Origin: Gemmobacter lanyuensis
Lineage (GTDB): Bacteria; Pseudomonadota; Alphaproteobacteria; Rhodobacterales; Rhodobacteraceae
NCBI RefSeq assembly: GCF_014652355.1
Contig: NZ_BMYQ01000002.1
Coordinates: forward strand, 124,001-188,000
Direction: 5' to 3'
Length of the DNA: 64,000 bases
Shown here one piece after another: positions 1 to 7,666 of this stretch; position 1 is the stretch's first letter; every line of letters starts with the position of its first letter. The position numbers were made by a program, and so were the translations under genes. The notes below the pieces were generated by a model. It worked only from the letters and a program-made list of their open reading frames with translations. It did no database searches and was not told where the DNA came from.

Positions 1-867
1 TGGCTGGCGGTTGTGATCGGGATCGTGTTCCTCGGTATTTACGCGCGGCGGGTGGCGGGTGAAATCCACACCATGCAGGATGCGCTGCTCGCCACGCAGA
101 TGGCGCTGGCGCGGGCGCAAAAGCTCACGGATCTGGGGGGCGTGGTCGCCGCCGCCGCGCATGAGCTTGGCACCCCGCTTGCGACCATCAAGCTGGTCAG
201 CACTGAGCTGATCGACGAGCTGGATGATGACCCCGACCTTCAGGCCGATGCGCGGCTGATCCGAGAACAGGCCGAACGCTGCCGCGAAATCCTGCGCTCG
301 ATGGGTCGGGCGGGCAAGGATGACCTGCATTTGCGGCAGGCCCCTTTGGAGGCACTGCTGCGCGAGGCCGCCGAGCCGCATATGGCGCGCGGCAAAACGG
401 TCGACTTCCTGCTGCTGCCCCCCGAAGAGGACGACATTGCCCCAACCGTGCTGCGCCAGCCCGAGATCATCCACGGACTGCGCAACCTGATCCAGAATGC
501 GGTGGATTTTGCAGACGGTCAGGTCTGGGTCGAAGCCGAATGGACCCCCGCCCAACTGACCCTGCGTATCATCGACGATGGCCCCGGTTATCCGCCCCAG
601 ATGATCGGCCGCATCGGTGAACCCTTCATGCGGAGCCGCCGCAGCAGTGCCGATCTGGCTGCGCGTCCCGAATATGAAGGCATGGGGCTGGGGCTTTTCA
701 TCGCCAAAACTCTGCTGGAACGCACCGGCGCGGAATTGACCTTCGACAATGCCGCCCGCACCAGCGCCGATAACCCGCGCAAGGGCGCCATCGTCGAGGT
801 CATCTGGCCGATGGACCGCATATCGGCCGGGCGCGGCGCCTTGGGGCACAACCCCGTCAACGATTGA
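1..867 (+). CDS. regB: Redox-responsive sensor histidine kinase RegB/PrrB, 3' part
   Basis: The reading frame is open at the left edge, so the true start and the membrane-spanning sensor half lie outside the window; 288 codons are visible. The H-box AAAHELGTPLATIKL carries the phosphorylated His at codon 54 (bases 160-162). A Cys at codon 94, in QAERCREILRSMG, matches the redox-active cysteine described in the RegB/PrrB family. The ATPase part follows: N-box NLIQNAVDFA, G1 box DDGPGYP and G2 box GMGLGLFIAKTLLERTG. RegB autophosphorylates under reducing conditions and passes phosphate to RegA/PrrA, which controls photosynthesis, respiration and carbon or nitrogen fixation genes. The quinone-binding GGxxNPF motif is not visible because it would be upstream. 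Identification is secure from the H-box and Cys context. Confidence 0.93.
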   Translation, partial: WLAVVIGIVFLGIYARRVAGEIHTMQDALLATQMALARAQKLTDLGGVVAAAAHELGTPLATIKLVSTELIDELDDDPDLQADARLIREQAERCREILRSMGRAGKDDLHLRQAPLEALLREAAEPHMARGKTVDFLLLPPEEDDIAPTVLRQPEIIHGLRNLIQNAVDFADGQVWVEAEWTPAQLTLRIIDDGPGYPPQMIGRIGEPFMRSRRSSADLAARPEYEGMGLGLFIAKTLLERTGAELTFDNAARTSADNPRKGAIVEVIWPMDRISAGRGALGHNPVND

Positions 868-904
868 TCCGCAATACCACAAAAATTACCTTGCAATTTT
901 TCGT

Positions 905-919
905 TTAACTTCACGTTAA
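905..919. promoter_or_regulatory. Perfect CtrA box (TTAA-N7-TTAA)
   Basis: The sequence TTAACTTCACGTTAA fits the full CtrA site, two TTAA half-sites separated by seven bases, and is followed by C as in TTAA-N7-TTAAC. It lies in the regB/PAS-gene gap, about 30 bases before the likely start of the PAS protein. An A/T inverted repeat (881-887 with 895-901), possibly a weak regB terminator, is just upstream. CtrA binding is inferred from the motif only. Confidence 0.55.
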
Positions 920-950
920 CTTTATCTCCTCAAGGTTGCTGAACCACAGC

Positions 951-2555
951 ATGAGGGAGGGGACGTTGACAGGATGGGCGTTGCTGGTTCTGGTGCCAAC
1001 TGCGGGCCTGCTGGCTCTCGCCGCGCTCTTTGTGCTGGCGGCCTTGCAGCGCCATGGTGATGCTCGGGCGGGCGGTATTTTTGCTGATCGCTGCGGAGGA
1101 ACGGTCTTCCTGTTTGATGGTGATCGTCTGGTCGACGCGACCCCACCGGCACGCGCGCTTCTGGCGCAGGGCGCGGCGCAGGGGCCCAGTTGGGCGCGAC
1201 TGCTCGCCTATCTCGGCCCGCGGTTTCCCCAGATCGAACCACGCCTCGCAGGGCTTGAGGCCGACGGGATGCTGACGCTCGCAAGCCGGGGATCTGACGG
1301 TATGCCCCTGTCGTTGCAGGCCGAACATCGTGGCGGGCTTTTGCGCATTACCCTGTCACAGGATGTCGGGCATCAGAACGGGCTTGGCCACGATCTGCTG
1401 ACGCTTCGGGCGCTGCAGGATGAACTGGCGCAGTTACGCGGGACATTGGCGCAGGCACCCCTGCTCATCTGGCGGGAAACCGCCTCGGGCGAGGTGGTCT
1501 GGGCAAATGCCCGCTATCTGACCGAAGTCGGCGACCGCCTGGATCCCGGGCAGGATCTGTCCTGGCCGTTGCCACGGCTGCTTGAGGCTCCGGCCGACAA
1601 CCCCGTGGCCCATGGGCAACGGCAGCGCCTGATGACGGAAGGGCGGAAAGACCGCTGGTTCGACCTGTCTGCCACAACCGACGATCAGGGCGAACGGCTG
1701 ATCTTTGCCACACCCGCTGACACGACCGTGCAGGCAGAAGGCGCCCTCCGCGAATTCACCCAGACGCTGACCAAAACCTTCGCCCATCTGCCGATCGGTC
1801 TGGCGATCTTTGACCGGCAGCGTCAGTTGCAGCTCTTCAACCCCGCCTTGCTTGACCTGTGCAACCTGCCCCCGGATTTCCTGTCGGCCCGCCCCACGCT
1901 GTTTGCCTTTCTCGACATGATGCGCGACCGTAACATGTTGCCCGAACCCAAGGATTACCGCAGCTGGCGGAAGCAGATGGCCGAATTGGAGGCGGCAGCA
2001 GCCTCAGGACATTATGAAGAAACGTGGAGCCTACCCTCCGGACAGACCTATCGCCTCATTGGCCGCCCGCACCCCAATGGGGCCTTGGCGCTGATGTTTG
2101 AAGACATCTCGAACGAGATCACCCGCATCCGTCGCTATCGCGCCGATCTGGAGTTGGGCCAGGCGGTGCTGGATTCGATGGATGAGGCCTTGGCCGTGTT
2201 TTCGGCTGCGGGGGTCATGGTCATGGCGAACAGCCGATATGGCGAAATCTGGGGTCATGATCCGGCCGGAAGCATTGCCGGGGGCACGCTGGCCACCGTC
2301 TGCAGCTATTGGCGCGACCGTAGCGCCCCCAGCGCCTTCTGGACCGAGGCTGAGGCTTTCTGCCGCGACGACAGCCGCGACGACAGCCGCGAGGATGCGT
2401 TGCGGGGTGATATCCGCCTGCAAGACGGACGACTGGTGCACTGCGCCTTCAGCCGCCTGCCGGGCGGTGCGGCACTGGCCCGCTTCAGCGTGGCAGGCCC
2501 TGCACTGCCCGAACCGGTTGCTCCACCCGCCGAAGACGACCGTCGTTCTGCCTGA
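951..2555 (+). CDS. Membrane-anchored PAS-domain protein without kinase domain
   Basis: A protein of about 534 residues with one N-terminal membrane segment (roughly residues 10-33, rich in Leu/Ala/Val). Two PAS-like stretches follow in the second half. One starts at FAHLPIGLAIFDRQRQLQLF and ends near LMFEDISNEI. The other starts at VLDSMDEALAVFSAAGVMVM. The chain ends shortly after the second PAS with no HisKA or HATPase domain, so it looks like a sensor lacking its output. A direct repeat DDSRDDSRED occurs near residue 475. ATG 951 is my choice; TTG 936 is an in-frame alternative, and TTG 966 follows a GGAGGGG tract at tight spacing. It follows regB on the same strand, which suggests a signalling partner, but ligand and target are unknown. 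Confidence 0.7.
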   Translation: MREGTLTGWALLVLVPTAGLLALAALFVLAALQRHGDARAGGIFADRCGGTVFLFDGDRLVDATPPARALLAQGAAQGPSWARLLAYLGPRFPQIEPRLAGLEADGMLTLASRGSDGMPLSLQAEHRGGLLRITLSQDVGHQNGLGHDLLTLRALQDELAQLRGTLAQAPLLIWRETASGEVVWANARYLTEVGDRLDPGQDLSWPLPRLLEAPADNPVAHGQRQRLMTEGRKDRWFDLSATTDDQGERLIFATPADTTVQAEGALREFTQTLTKTFAHLPIGLAIFDRQRQLQLFNPALLDLCNLPPDFLSARPTLFAFLDMMRDRNMLPEPKDYRSWRKQMAELEAAAASGHYEETWSLPSGQTYRLIGRPHPNGALALMFEDISNEITRIRRYRADLELGQAVLDSMDEALAVFSAAGVMVMANSRYGEIWGHDPAGSIAGGTLATVCSYWRDRSAPSAFWTEAEAFCRDDSRDDSREDALRGDIRLQDGRLVHCAFSRLPGGAALARFSVAGPALPEPVAPPAEDDRRSA

Positions 2556-2597
2556 TCCGGCTTGCGGCGGGGGTTCTTGCGGCGGTAAAACCGCTGC

Positions 2598-3056
2598 ATG
2601 ACACAAAGCCCGTTTTCGCTTTACCTGGCCGATGATGCGGCAACCTCGACCCTCGGCGCGGTCTTAGCGGATCGTGCCGGACCGGGCACGGTAATCTTGC
2701 TGTCCGGCCCGATCGGTGCAGGCAAGACGCATCTCGCGCGCGCCTTCATTCGGGCACGGATCGGGGCCGATATCGAGGTCCCCTCGCCCACCTTTACGCT
2801 GGTCCAGACCTATGAGGACGCGGCGGGCGACATCTGGCACGCCGATCTTTATCGGCTTGGCCACACAGATGAGGTGATCGAACTGGGGCTGGAGGCGGCC
2901 TTTGAGACGGCGCTCTGTCTGGTCGAATGGCCCGACCGACTGGGCCCGCTGGTCCCCGCCAACGCACTGCACCTGTCCCTTGCCCCCGAAGGCGAAGGCC
3001 GCCGCCTGAGCGCGACGCCCGCCGATCATCCGCTGCTGCGCGGTCTGGGCCAATGA
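2598..3056 (+). CDS. tsaE: tRNA t6A biosynthesis ATPase TsaE
   Basis: The 152-residue length is normal for TsaE (YjeE). The Walker A motif GPIGAGKT is at about residues 37-44, followed by the family stretch EVPSPTFTLVQTYE and the HADLYRL segment. TsaE is the ATPase that works with TsaB and TsaD to make threonylcarbamoyladenosine at position 37 of ANN-decoding tRNAs in the cytoplasm. Its stop overlaps the start of the next gene as ATGA (3053-3056), indicating translational coupling with amgK. The tsaE-amgK-murU-addB order is common in Rhodobacterales. Confidence 0.95.
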   Translation: MTQSPFSLYLADDAATSTLGAVLADRAGPGTVILLSGPIGAGKTHLARAFIRARIGADIEVPSPTFTLVQTYEDAAGDIWHADLYRLGHTDEVIELGLEAAFETALCLVEWPDRLGPLVPANALHLSLAPEGEGRRLSATPADHPLLRGLGQ

Positions 3057-4066
3057 AGGACCGGGACATCGCCGCGCGGGCCTTTTTGGAACACGCGGGC
3101 TGGGGCAAGGCCAAGCGGTATTTTCTGGCCGGGGATGCCTCGGACCGCAGTTATGAACGGCTGTCCAAGGGTAGCGCAACCGCCGTCCTGATGAACGCCC
3201 CCCCCGGGAAAGGCGATGACCCAGCGGATTTCATCAAGATCGCCCGGCATTTGCGGCAGATCGGCCTGTCCGCGCCCGCCATCCTTGCCGACGATCTGAA
3301 GCACGGGTTCCTGCTGCTTGAAGATCTGGGGGATGACATCTACGCCCGTGTGCTGGCAACCGACACGACGCTGGAGGTGCCGCTTTACGCCGCGGCGGCG
3401 GATGTGCTCTTGCATCTGCAGTCTGCACCCATGCCGGCGCAGCTGCCGGATCTGACCTGCACCGACTGGGCAACCGCTGCGGCATTCGCGCTTGACTGGT
3501 ATCGCTTCGCGATTGTCGGCGAAAAGTGCGACACGGCGCCGTTTATTGATGCACTGGCCGCCGTGTTGGCGCGTCACGCGGATGGGCCGCGCGTGCTGAT
3601 CCTGCGGGATTTCCATGCCGAGAACCTGCTGTGGCTGCCAGATCGGCAGGGGCTTGCACGGGTCGGGCTGCTCGACTTCCAGTTGGCGCAGGGGGGACAA
3701 CCGGCCTACGATCTTGTGTCGCTGTTGCAGGACGCGCGGCGTGATGTTGCCCCCGAAACCGAGGCTGCGATCTGCATCCGTTTCCGCACCGCCCTTGGCC
3801 AAAGCGAGGCCGACTTTGGCGCGGCCTATGCCGCACTGGGTGCCCAGCGCGCGCTGCGTATTTTGGGGATTTTTGCCCGGCTCTGCTGCGTGGCGGGCAA
3901 ACCCGGATACCTGACGCTGATCCCGCGCGTCTGGGGCCAGTTGCAACGCAATCTCGCCCATCCGGCGCTGGCAGAACTTGCCCCGATTTGCGCCGCGCTT
4001 CTGCCCGACCCCACGCCGGACCGCCTTCAACGGATCAAGGACCAATGCCCGCACCCCACGCCCTGA
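3053..4066 (+). CDS. amgK: N-acetylmuramate/N-acetylglucosamine anomeric kinase AmgK
   Basis: A 337-residue aminoglycoside-phosphotransferase-fold kinase. The catalytic loop LRDFHAENLLWL and the metal-binding LLDFQLAQ are both visible, and GDASDRSYERL near residue 27 is typical of AmgK. AmgK phosphorylates the anomeric hydroxyl of MurNAc or GlcNAc released from peptidoglycan. Together with MurU downstream it feeds UDP-MurNAc synthesis by recycling, bypassing the MurA/MurB steps. The start is the ATG within ATGA at the tsaE stop; longer in-frame starts lie inside tsaE. It overlaps murU by 22 bases. Older annotations call it a generic aminoglycoside phosphotransferase. Confidence 0.9.
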   Translation: MKDRDIAARAFLEHAGWGKAKRYFLAGDASDRSYERLSKGSATAVLMNAPPGKGDDPADFIKIARHLRQIGLSAPAILADDLKHGFLLLEDLGDDIYARVLATDTTLEVPLYAAAADVLLHLQSAPMPAQLPDLTCTDWATAAAFALDWYRFAIVGEKCDTAPFIDALAAVLARHADGPRVLILRDFHAENLLWLPDRQGLARVGLLDFQLAQGGQPAYDLVSLLQDARRDVAPETEAAICIRFRTALGQSEADFGAAYAALGAQRALRILGIFARLCCVAGKPGYLTLIPRVWGQLQRNLAHPALAELAPICAALLPDPTPDRLQRIKDQCPHPTP

Positions 4067-4740
4067 TGCTTTTCGCCGCCGGGTTCGGCACCCGTATGGG
4101 CGCACTGACCGCGACCTGCCCGAAGCCCTTGGTCCGGGTTGCCGGGCGACCGCTGATTGATCACGCACTGGACCAGACCGCGGGCGTCAATCTGCAGCGC
4201 GTCGTCGCCAATGTGCATTACCTGCCCGATATGATGCGCGATCATCTGGCAAAACGACCGGACATCGCCATTGCGGATGAAAGCGCCGAAATCCTTGAAA
4301 CCGGAGGTGGGCTGCGCGCGGCGCTGCCGCTGCTCGGCCCGGAACCGGTCTTCACGCTGAACACCGATGCGGTCTGGACCGGGGCCAACGCCTTGTCGCA
4401 GCTGGCGGCAGTCTGGCGACCCGAGGACATGGATGCTTTGCTGCTTCTGCTGCCTGCGGCGCAGGCCAGCGGCTACAGCGGCGCCGGGGATTTTCTGCTG
4501 GCGCCTGACGGGCGCATCCGGCGGGCGCAGGGGGCGGCGGGCTGGGCCTATCTGGGGGCGCAGATCGTGAAGACCGACCGTCTGGCAGAAATCCCCGAGC
4601 GGGTCTTCTCGCTCAACCGCCTGTGGGATCTGGCGATTGCCGAAGGGCGCGCATTCGGGGTGGTTCATCAGGGCGGCTGGTGCGATGTGGGCCGCCCCGA
4701 GGGGATCGCCGAAGCTGAGGCGCTGCTGGCCCATGCGTGA
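4045..4740 (+). CDS. murU: N-acetylmuramate-1-phosphate uridylyltransferase MurU
   Basis: A 231-residue nucleotidyltransferase. The signature LFAAGFGTRMGALTATCPKP is at residues 8-27, and the metal-binding FTLNTDAVW comes later. MurU converts MurNAc-1-phosphate plus UTP to UDP-MurNAc, the step after AmgK in peptidoglycan recycling. ATG 4045 puts the signature close to the N-terminus, as in the family. The stop overlaps the addB start by 8 bases, so the two are probably co-translated. A glucose-1-phosphate-type nucleotidyltransferase is the other possible label, but the AmgK neighbour argues for MurU. Confidence 0.9.
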   Translation: MPAPHALMLFAAGFGTRMGALTATCPKPLVRVAGRPLIDHALDQTAGVNLQRVVANVHYLPDMMRDHLAKRPDIAIADESAEILETGGGLRAALPLLGPEPVFTLNTDAVWTGANALSQLAAVWRPEDMDALLLLLPAAQASGYSGAGDFLLAPDGRIRRAQGAAGWAYLGAQIVKTDRLAEIPERVFSLNRLWDLAIAEGRAFGVVHQGGWCDVGRPEGIAEAEALLAHA

Positions 4741-7666
4741 AACGGCTTCCCCCCTGTTCGCGCTGCCCTGCGGGGCGGATTTCCCGGCCGAACTGGTGCG
4801 CGGGCTGCGCGCGCGCCTTGCCGGATCGCCGCCCGAGGCGATGGCGCGGGTCCAGCTGTTCCTGAACACCGAACGCATGCGCCGCCGGGTGCAAGAGATC
4901 TTTGTCGCCGAGGGGGCAAGCTTTCTGCCCAAGCTGCGGGTGCTGACCGACCTTTCGCCCGAGGCTGCACGGCTGGGCATCCCCCAGCCTGTCCGGCCCC
5001 TGCGGCGGCGGTTGGAGCTGACGCAGCTGATCACCCGGCTGCTGGATGCACAGCCCGATCTGGCGCCACGCGCGGCCCTGTTCGATCTGGCCGACAGTCT
5101 TGCGAACCTTGTGGATGAGATGCAGGGCGAAGACGTGCCGCCCGAACGCATCGCCGCGCTGGATGTGTCCAATCATTCGGCGCATTGGACGCGGACCCAG
5201 TCTTTCCTGAACATCGTAACCCAGTTCTTTGATGCCGAGGCCGCACCGGACCCGCAGGCACGGCTGCGCCGCACGGTCGAGGCGCTGGCCCTGCACTGGG
5301 ACCAGAGCCTGCCGCAAGATCCGGTGATCATCGCAGGATCGACGGGGTCACGCGGCACGACGCTGCGCTTCATGCAGCTGGTGGCGGCGCTGCCGCAGGG
5401 GGCGCTGGTGCTGCCCGGCTTTGATTTCGACATGCCGGATCATGTCTGGTCGGGCATGGGCGATGCGCTGACGGCCGAGGATCACCCCCAGTTCCGCTAT
5501 CGCCGCCTGATGGACCTACTAGGCAAAACACCGGCCGACGTGCAGCGCTGGACCGATGCGACCGGCCCCGCCCCCGACCGCAACCGCCTGATTTCCCTTG
5601 CGCTTCGCCCTGCCCCTGTCACCGATCAGTGGATCACCGAAGGCCCGCTGCTGCCCCATCTCGGCCCCGCGACCGAGGGGCTGACACTGATCGAGGCCGA
5701 CAGCCCGCGGGATGAGGCGCTGGCCGTGGCGCTGGTGCTGCGCGAGGCGGCAGAGGCTGGCACGCGCTGCGCGCTGATCACCCCCGACCGCGGTCTGACA
5801 CGCCAGGTTGAGGCCGCGTTGGACCGCTGGGGCATCCGCCCGGACGATTCCGCAGGCAAACCGCTTGCCCTTTCGGCGCCGGGGCGGTTGCTGCGCCATG
5901 TTGGCGCGCTGATGGGGCGCAAGCTGACTTCGGAGGCGCTGCTGACGCTGTTGAAACATCCGCTTGTCGCCTCGGGCGGGGAACGGGGGCCGCATCTGCT
6001 CCTGACGCGGGAGCTGGAGCTGAAACTGCGCCGCAATGGCCCACCCTTCCCCGATGCGCTCTGGCTGCGGGAATGGGCCGGGGCGCGCAAAGAGGAAGCG
6101 GCGCTGCCTTGGGCCGAATGGATGATTGCCGCGCTGGCGGGGTTGGAGCAGGCGGTGATCCTGCCGCTGGCCGACCATCTGGCCCGCCACCTGCGCGTGA
6201 CGGAAGAGCTGGCCCGCGGCCCCTGGGGAAGCGACACCGGCGAGCTGTGGCTTGAGGCCGCGGGCATAGAGGCGCAGCGCGTGGTGTGCGAGCTTGCCAC
6301 CGATGCCGAAGCCGCCGGGCGGCTGGCGCTGCACGATTACCGCAACCTCTTTGACGCGGTGCTGAACCGGGGCGAGGTGCGGCAGGATGTGCAGACCCAC
6401 CCGCTGATCATGGTCTGGGGCACGCTTGAGGCGCGGGTGCAGGGCGCGGATCTGGTCATTCTTGGCGGGCTGAACGACGGGATCTGGCCGAAACTGCCCG
6501 CGCCTGACCCCTGGCTGAACCGCCGGATGCGGAAGGACGCGGGCCTGAGCCTGCCGGAACGCCAGATCGGCCTTTCGGCGCATGACTTCCAGCAGGCGAT
6601 TGGGGCTGCGCGCGTGGTGCTGAGCCGCGCCCGCCGCGATGCCGAAGCAGAAACCGTGCCGTCGCGCTGGCTGAACCGGCTGACGAACCTGCTGGGCGGC
6701 CTGCCCGATCAGGGCGGCGATCAGGCGCTGACGCAGATGCGCGGGCGCGGGCAGGTCTGGCTGGATCTGGCACATCGGCTTGAAACGCCCGAGGTGGAAC
6801 TGCCGCTGTCGCCCCGCCCTGCCCCGCGCCCCCCCGTGGCGCATCGCCCGCGCGAACTGGCGCTGACGCGGATTTCGACGCTGATCCGCGATCCCTATGC
6901 CATCTATGCCCGCTATATCCTGCGGCTGTTCCGGCTGGAGCCGCTGCATCGCAGCCCGGACGCGCGGCTGCGCGGGTCGGTCCTGCACAAGATTCTGGAA
7001 ACATTTGTCGGGCAGCGCCGCCCCGAAGATCGGCCTTCCGCGCGGCGATTGCTGATGTCCACCGCCGAGGCCGTTCTGGCGCAGGAAGTTCCCTGGCCCG
7101 CGGCCCGCGCGCTCTGGCTTGCGCGGCTGGAGCGAGCGGCGGATTTCTTCCTCGACCATGACGGGATGGAAGGGGGCATCCCCGTCAGCCTTGAGGAGAA
7201 GGGCCGTATCCGACTGGAAACGCTTGATTTTTCGTTGTTCGGTACGCCAGATCGAATTGACGCGCTGCCCGATGGGCGGCTGCACATCCTTGATTACAAG
7301 ACTGGGACGCCGCCTTCGGAAAAGCAGCAGGAACTGTTCGACAAGCAGCTTCTGCTGGCGGCCTGCATGGCGGAACGCGGCGGCTTCCGGCAGCTTGGAC
7401 CGGCCGAGGTGGCGAAGATCACTTATATCGGCCTCGGCTCCTCGCCCAAGATCGTCTCGACCCCGATGACTGCCGAGGCGACCGGCAAGGCGTGGGAGGA
7501 TCTGCACAAGCTGATTTCGCGCTATATGGTGGCCGAAACCGGCTATACCGCCCGCCGCGCCATGTTTGAAACCCAGTTTCCGGGCGATTACGACCACCTT
7601 TCGCGCTTTGGCGAATGGGAGATGACGGATCGCGCCCAACCCCAGGATGTCGGTCATGATGCGTAA
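4733..7666 (+). CDS. addB: Double-strand break repair protein AddB
   Basis: A protein of about 977 residues, the usual size of alphaproteobacterial AddB. The N-terminal part is a degenerate helicase-like region (QLFLNTERMRRRVQEIF). The C-terminal nuclease domain shows ISTLIRDPYAIYARYIL, LRGSVLHKILETF and the catalytic ILDYKTGTPPS. AddB and AddA form the helicase-nuclease that processes double-strand ends and loads RecA. The four-cysteine iron-sulphur arrangement known from Bacillus AddB is not visible, as expected for the alphaproteobacterial type. ATG 4733 is chosen because earlier in-frame starts fall inside murU. Confidence 0.95.
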   Translation: MRETASPLFALPCGADFPAELVRGLRARLAGSPPEAMARVQLFLNTERMRRRVQEIFVAEGASFLPKLRVLTDLSPEAARLGIPQPVRPLRRRLELTQLITRLLDAQPDLAPRAALFDLADSLANLVDEMQGEDVPPERIAALDVSNHSAHWTRTQSFLNIVTQFFDAEAAPDPQARLRRTVEALALHWDQSLPQDPVIIAGSTGSRGTTLRFMQLVAALPQGALVLPGFDFDMPDHVWSGMGDALTAEDHPQFRYRRLMDLLGKTPADVQRWTDATGPAPDRNRLISLALRPAPVTDQWITEGPLLPHLGPATEGLTLIEADSPRDEALAVALVLREAAEAGTRCALITPDRGLTRQVEAALDRWGIRPDDSAGKPLALSAPGRLLRHVGALMGRKLTSEALLTLLKHPLVASGGERGPHLLLTRELELKLRRNGPPFPDALWLREWAGARKEEAALPWAEWMIAALAGLEQAVILPLADHLARHLRVTEELARGPWGSDTGELWLEAAGIEAQRVVCELATDAEAAGRLALHDYRNLFDAVLNRGEVRQDVQTHPLIMVWGTLEARVQGADLVILGGLNDGIWPKLPAPDPWLNRRMRKDAGLSLPERQIGLSAHDFQQAIGAARVVLSRARRDAEAETVPSRWLNRLTNLLGGLPDQGGDQALTQMRGRGQVWLDLAHRLETPEVELPLSPRPAPRPPVAHRPRELALTRISTLIRDPYAIYARYILRLFRLEPLHRSPDARLRGSVLHKILETFVGQRRPEDRPSARRLLMSTAEAVLAQEVPWPAARALWLARLERAADFFLDHDGMEGGIPVSLEEKGRIRLETLDFSLFGTPDRIDALPDGRLHILDYKTGTPPSEKQQELFDKQLLLAACMAERGGFRQLGPAEVAKITYIGLGSSPKIVSTPMTAEATGKAWEDLHKLISRYMVAETGYTARRAMFETQFPGDYDHLSRFGEWEMTDRAQPQDVGHDA

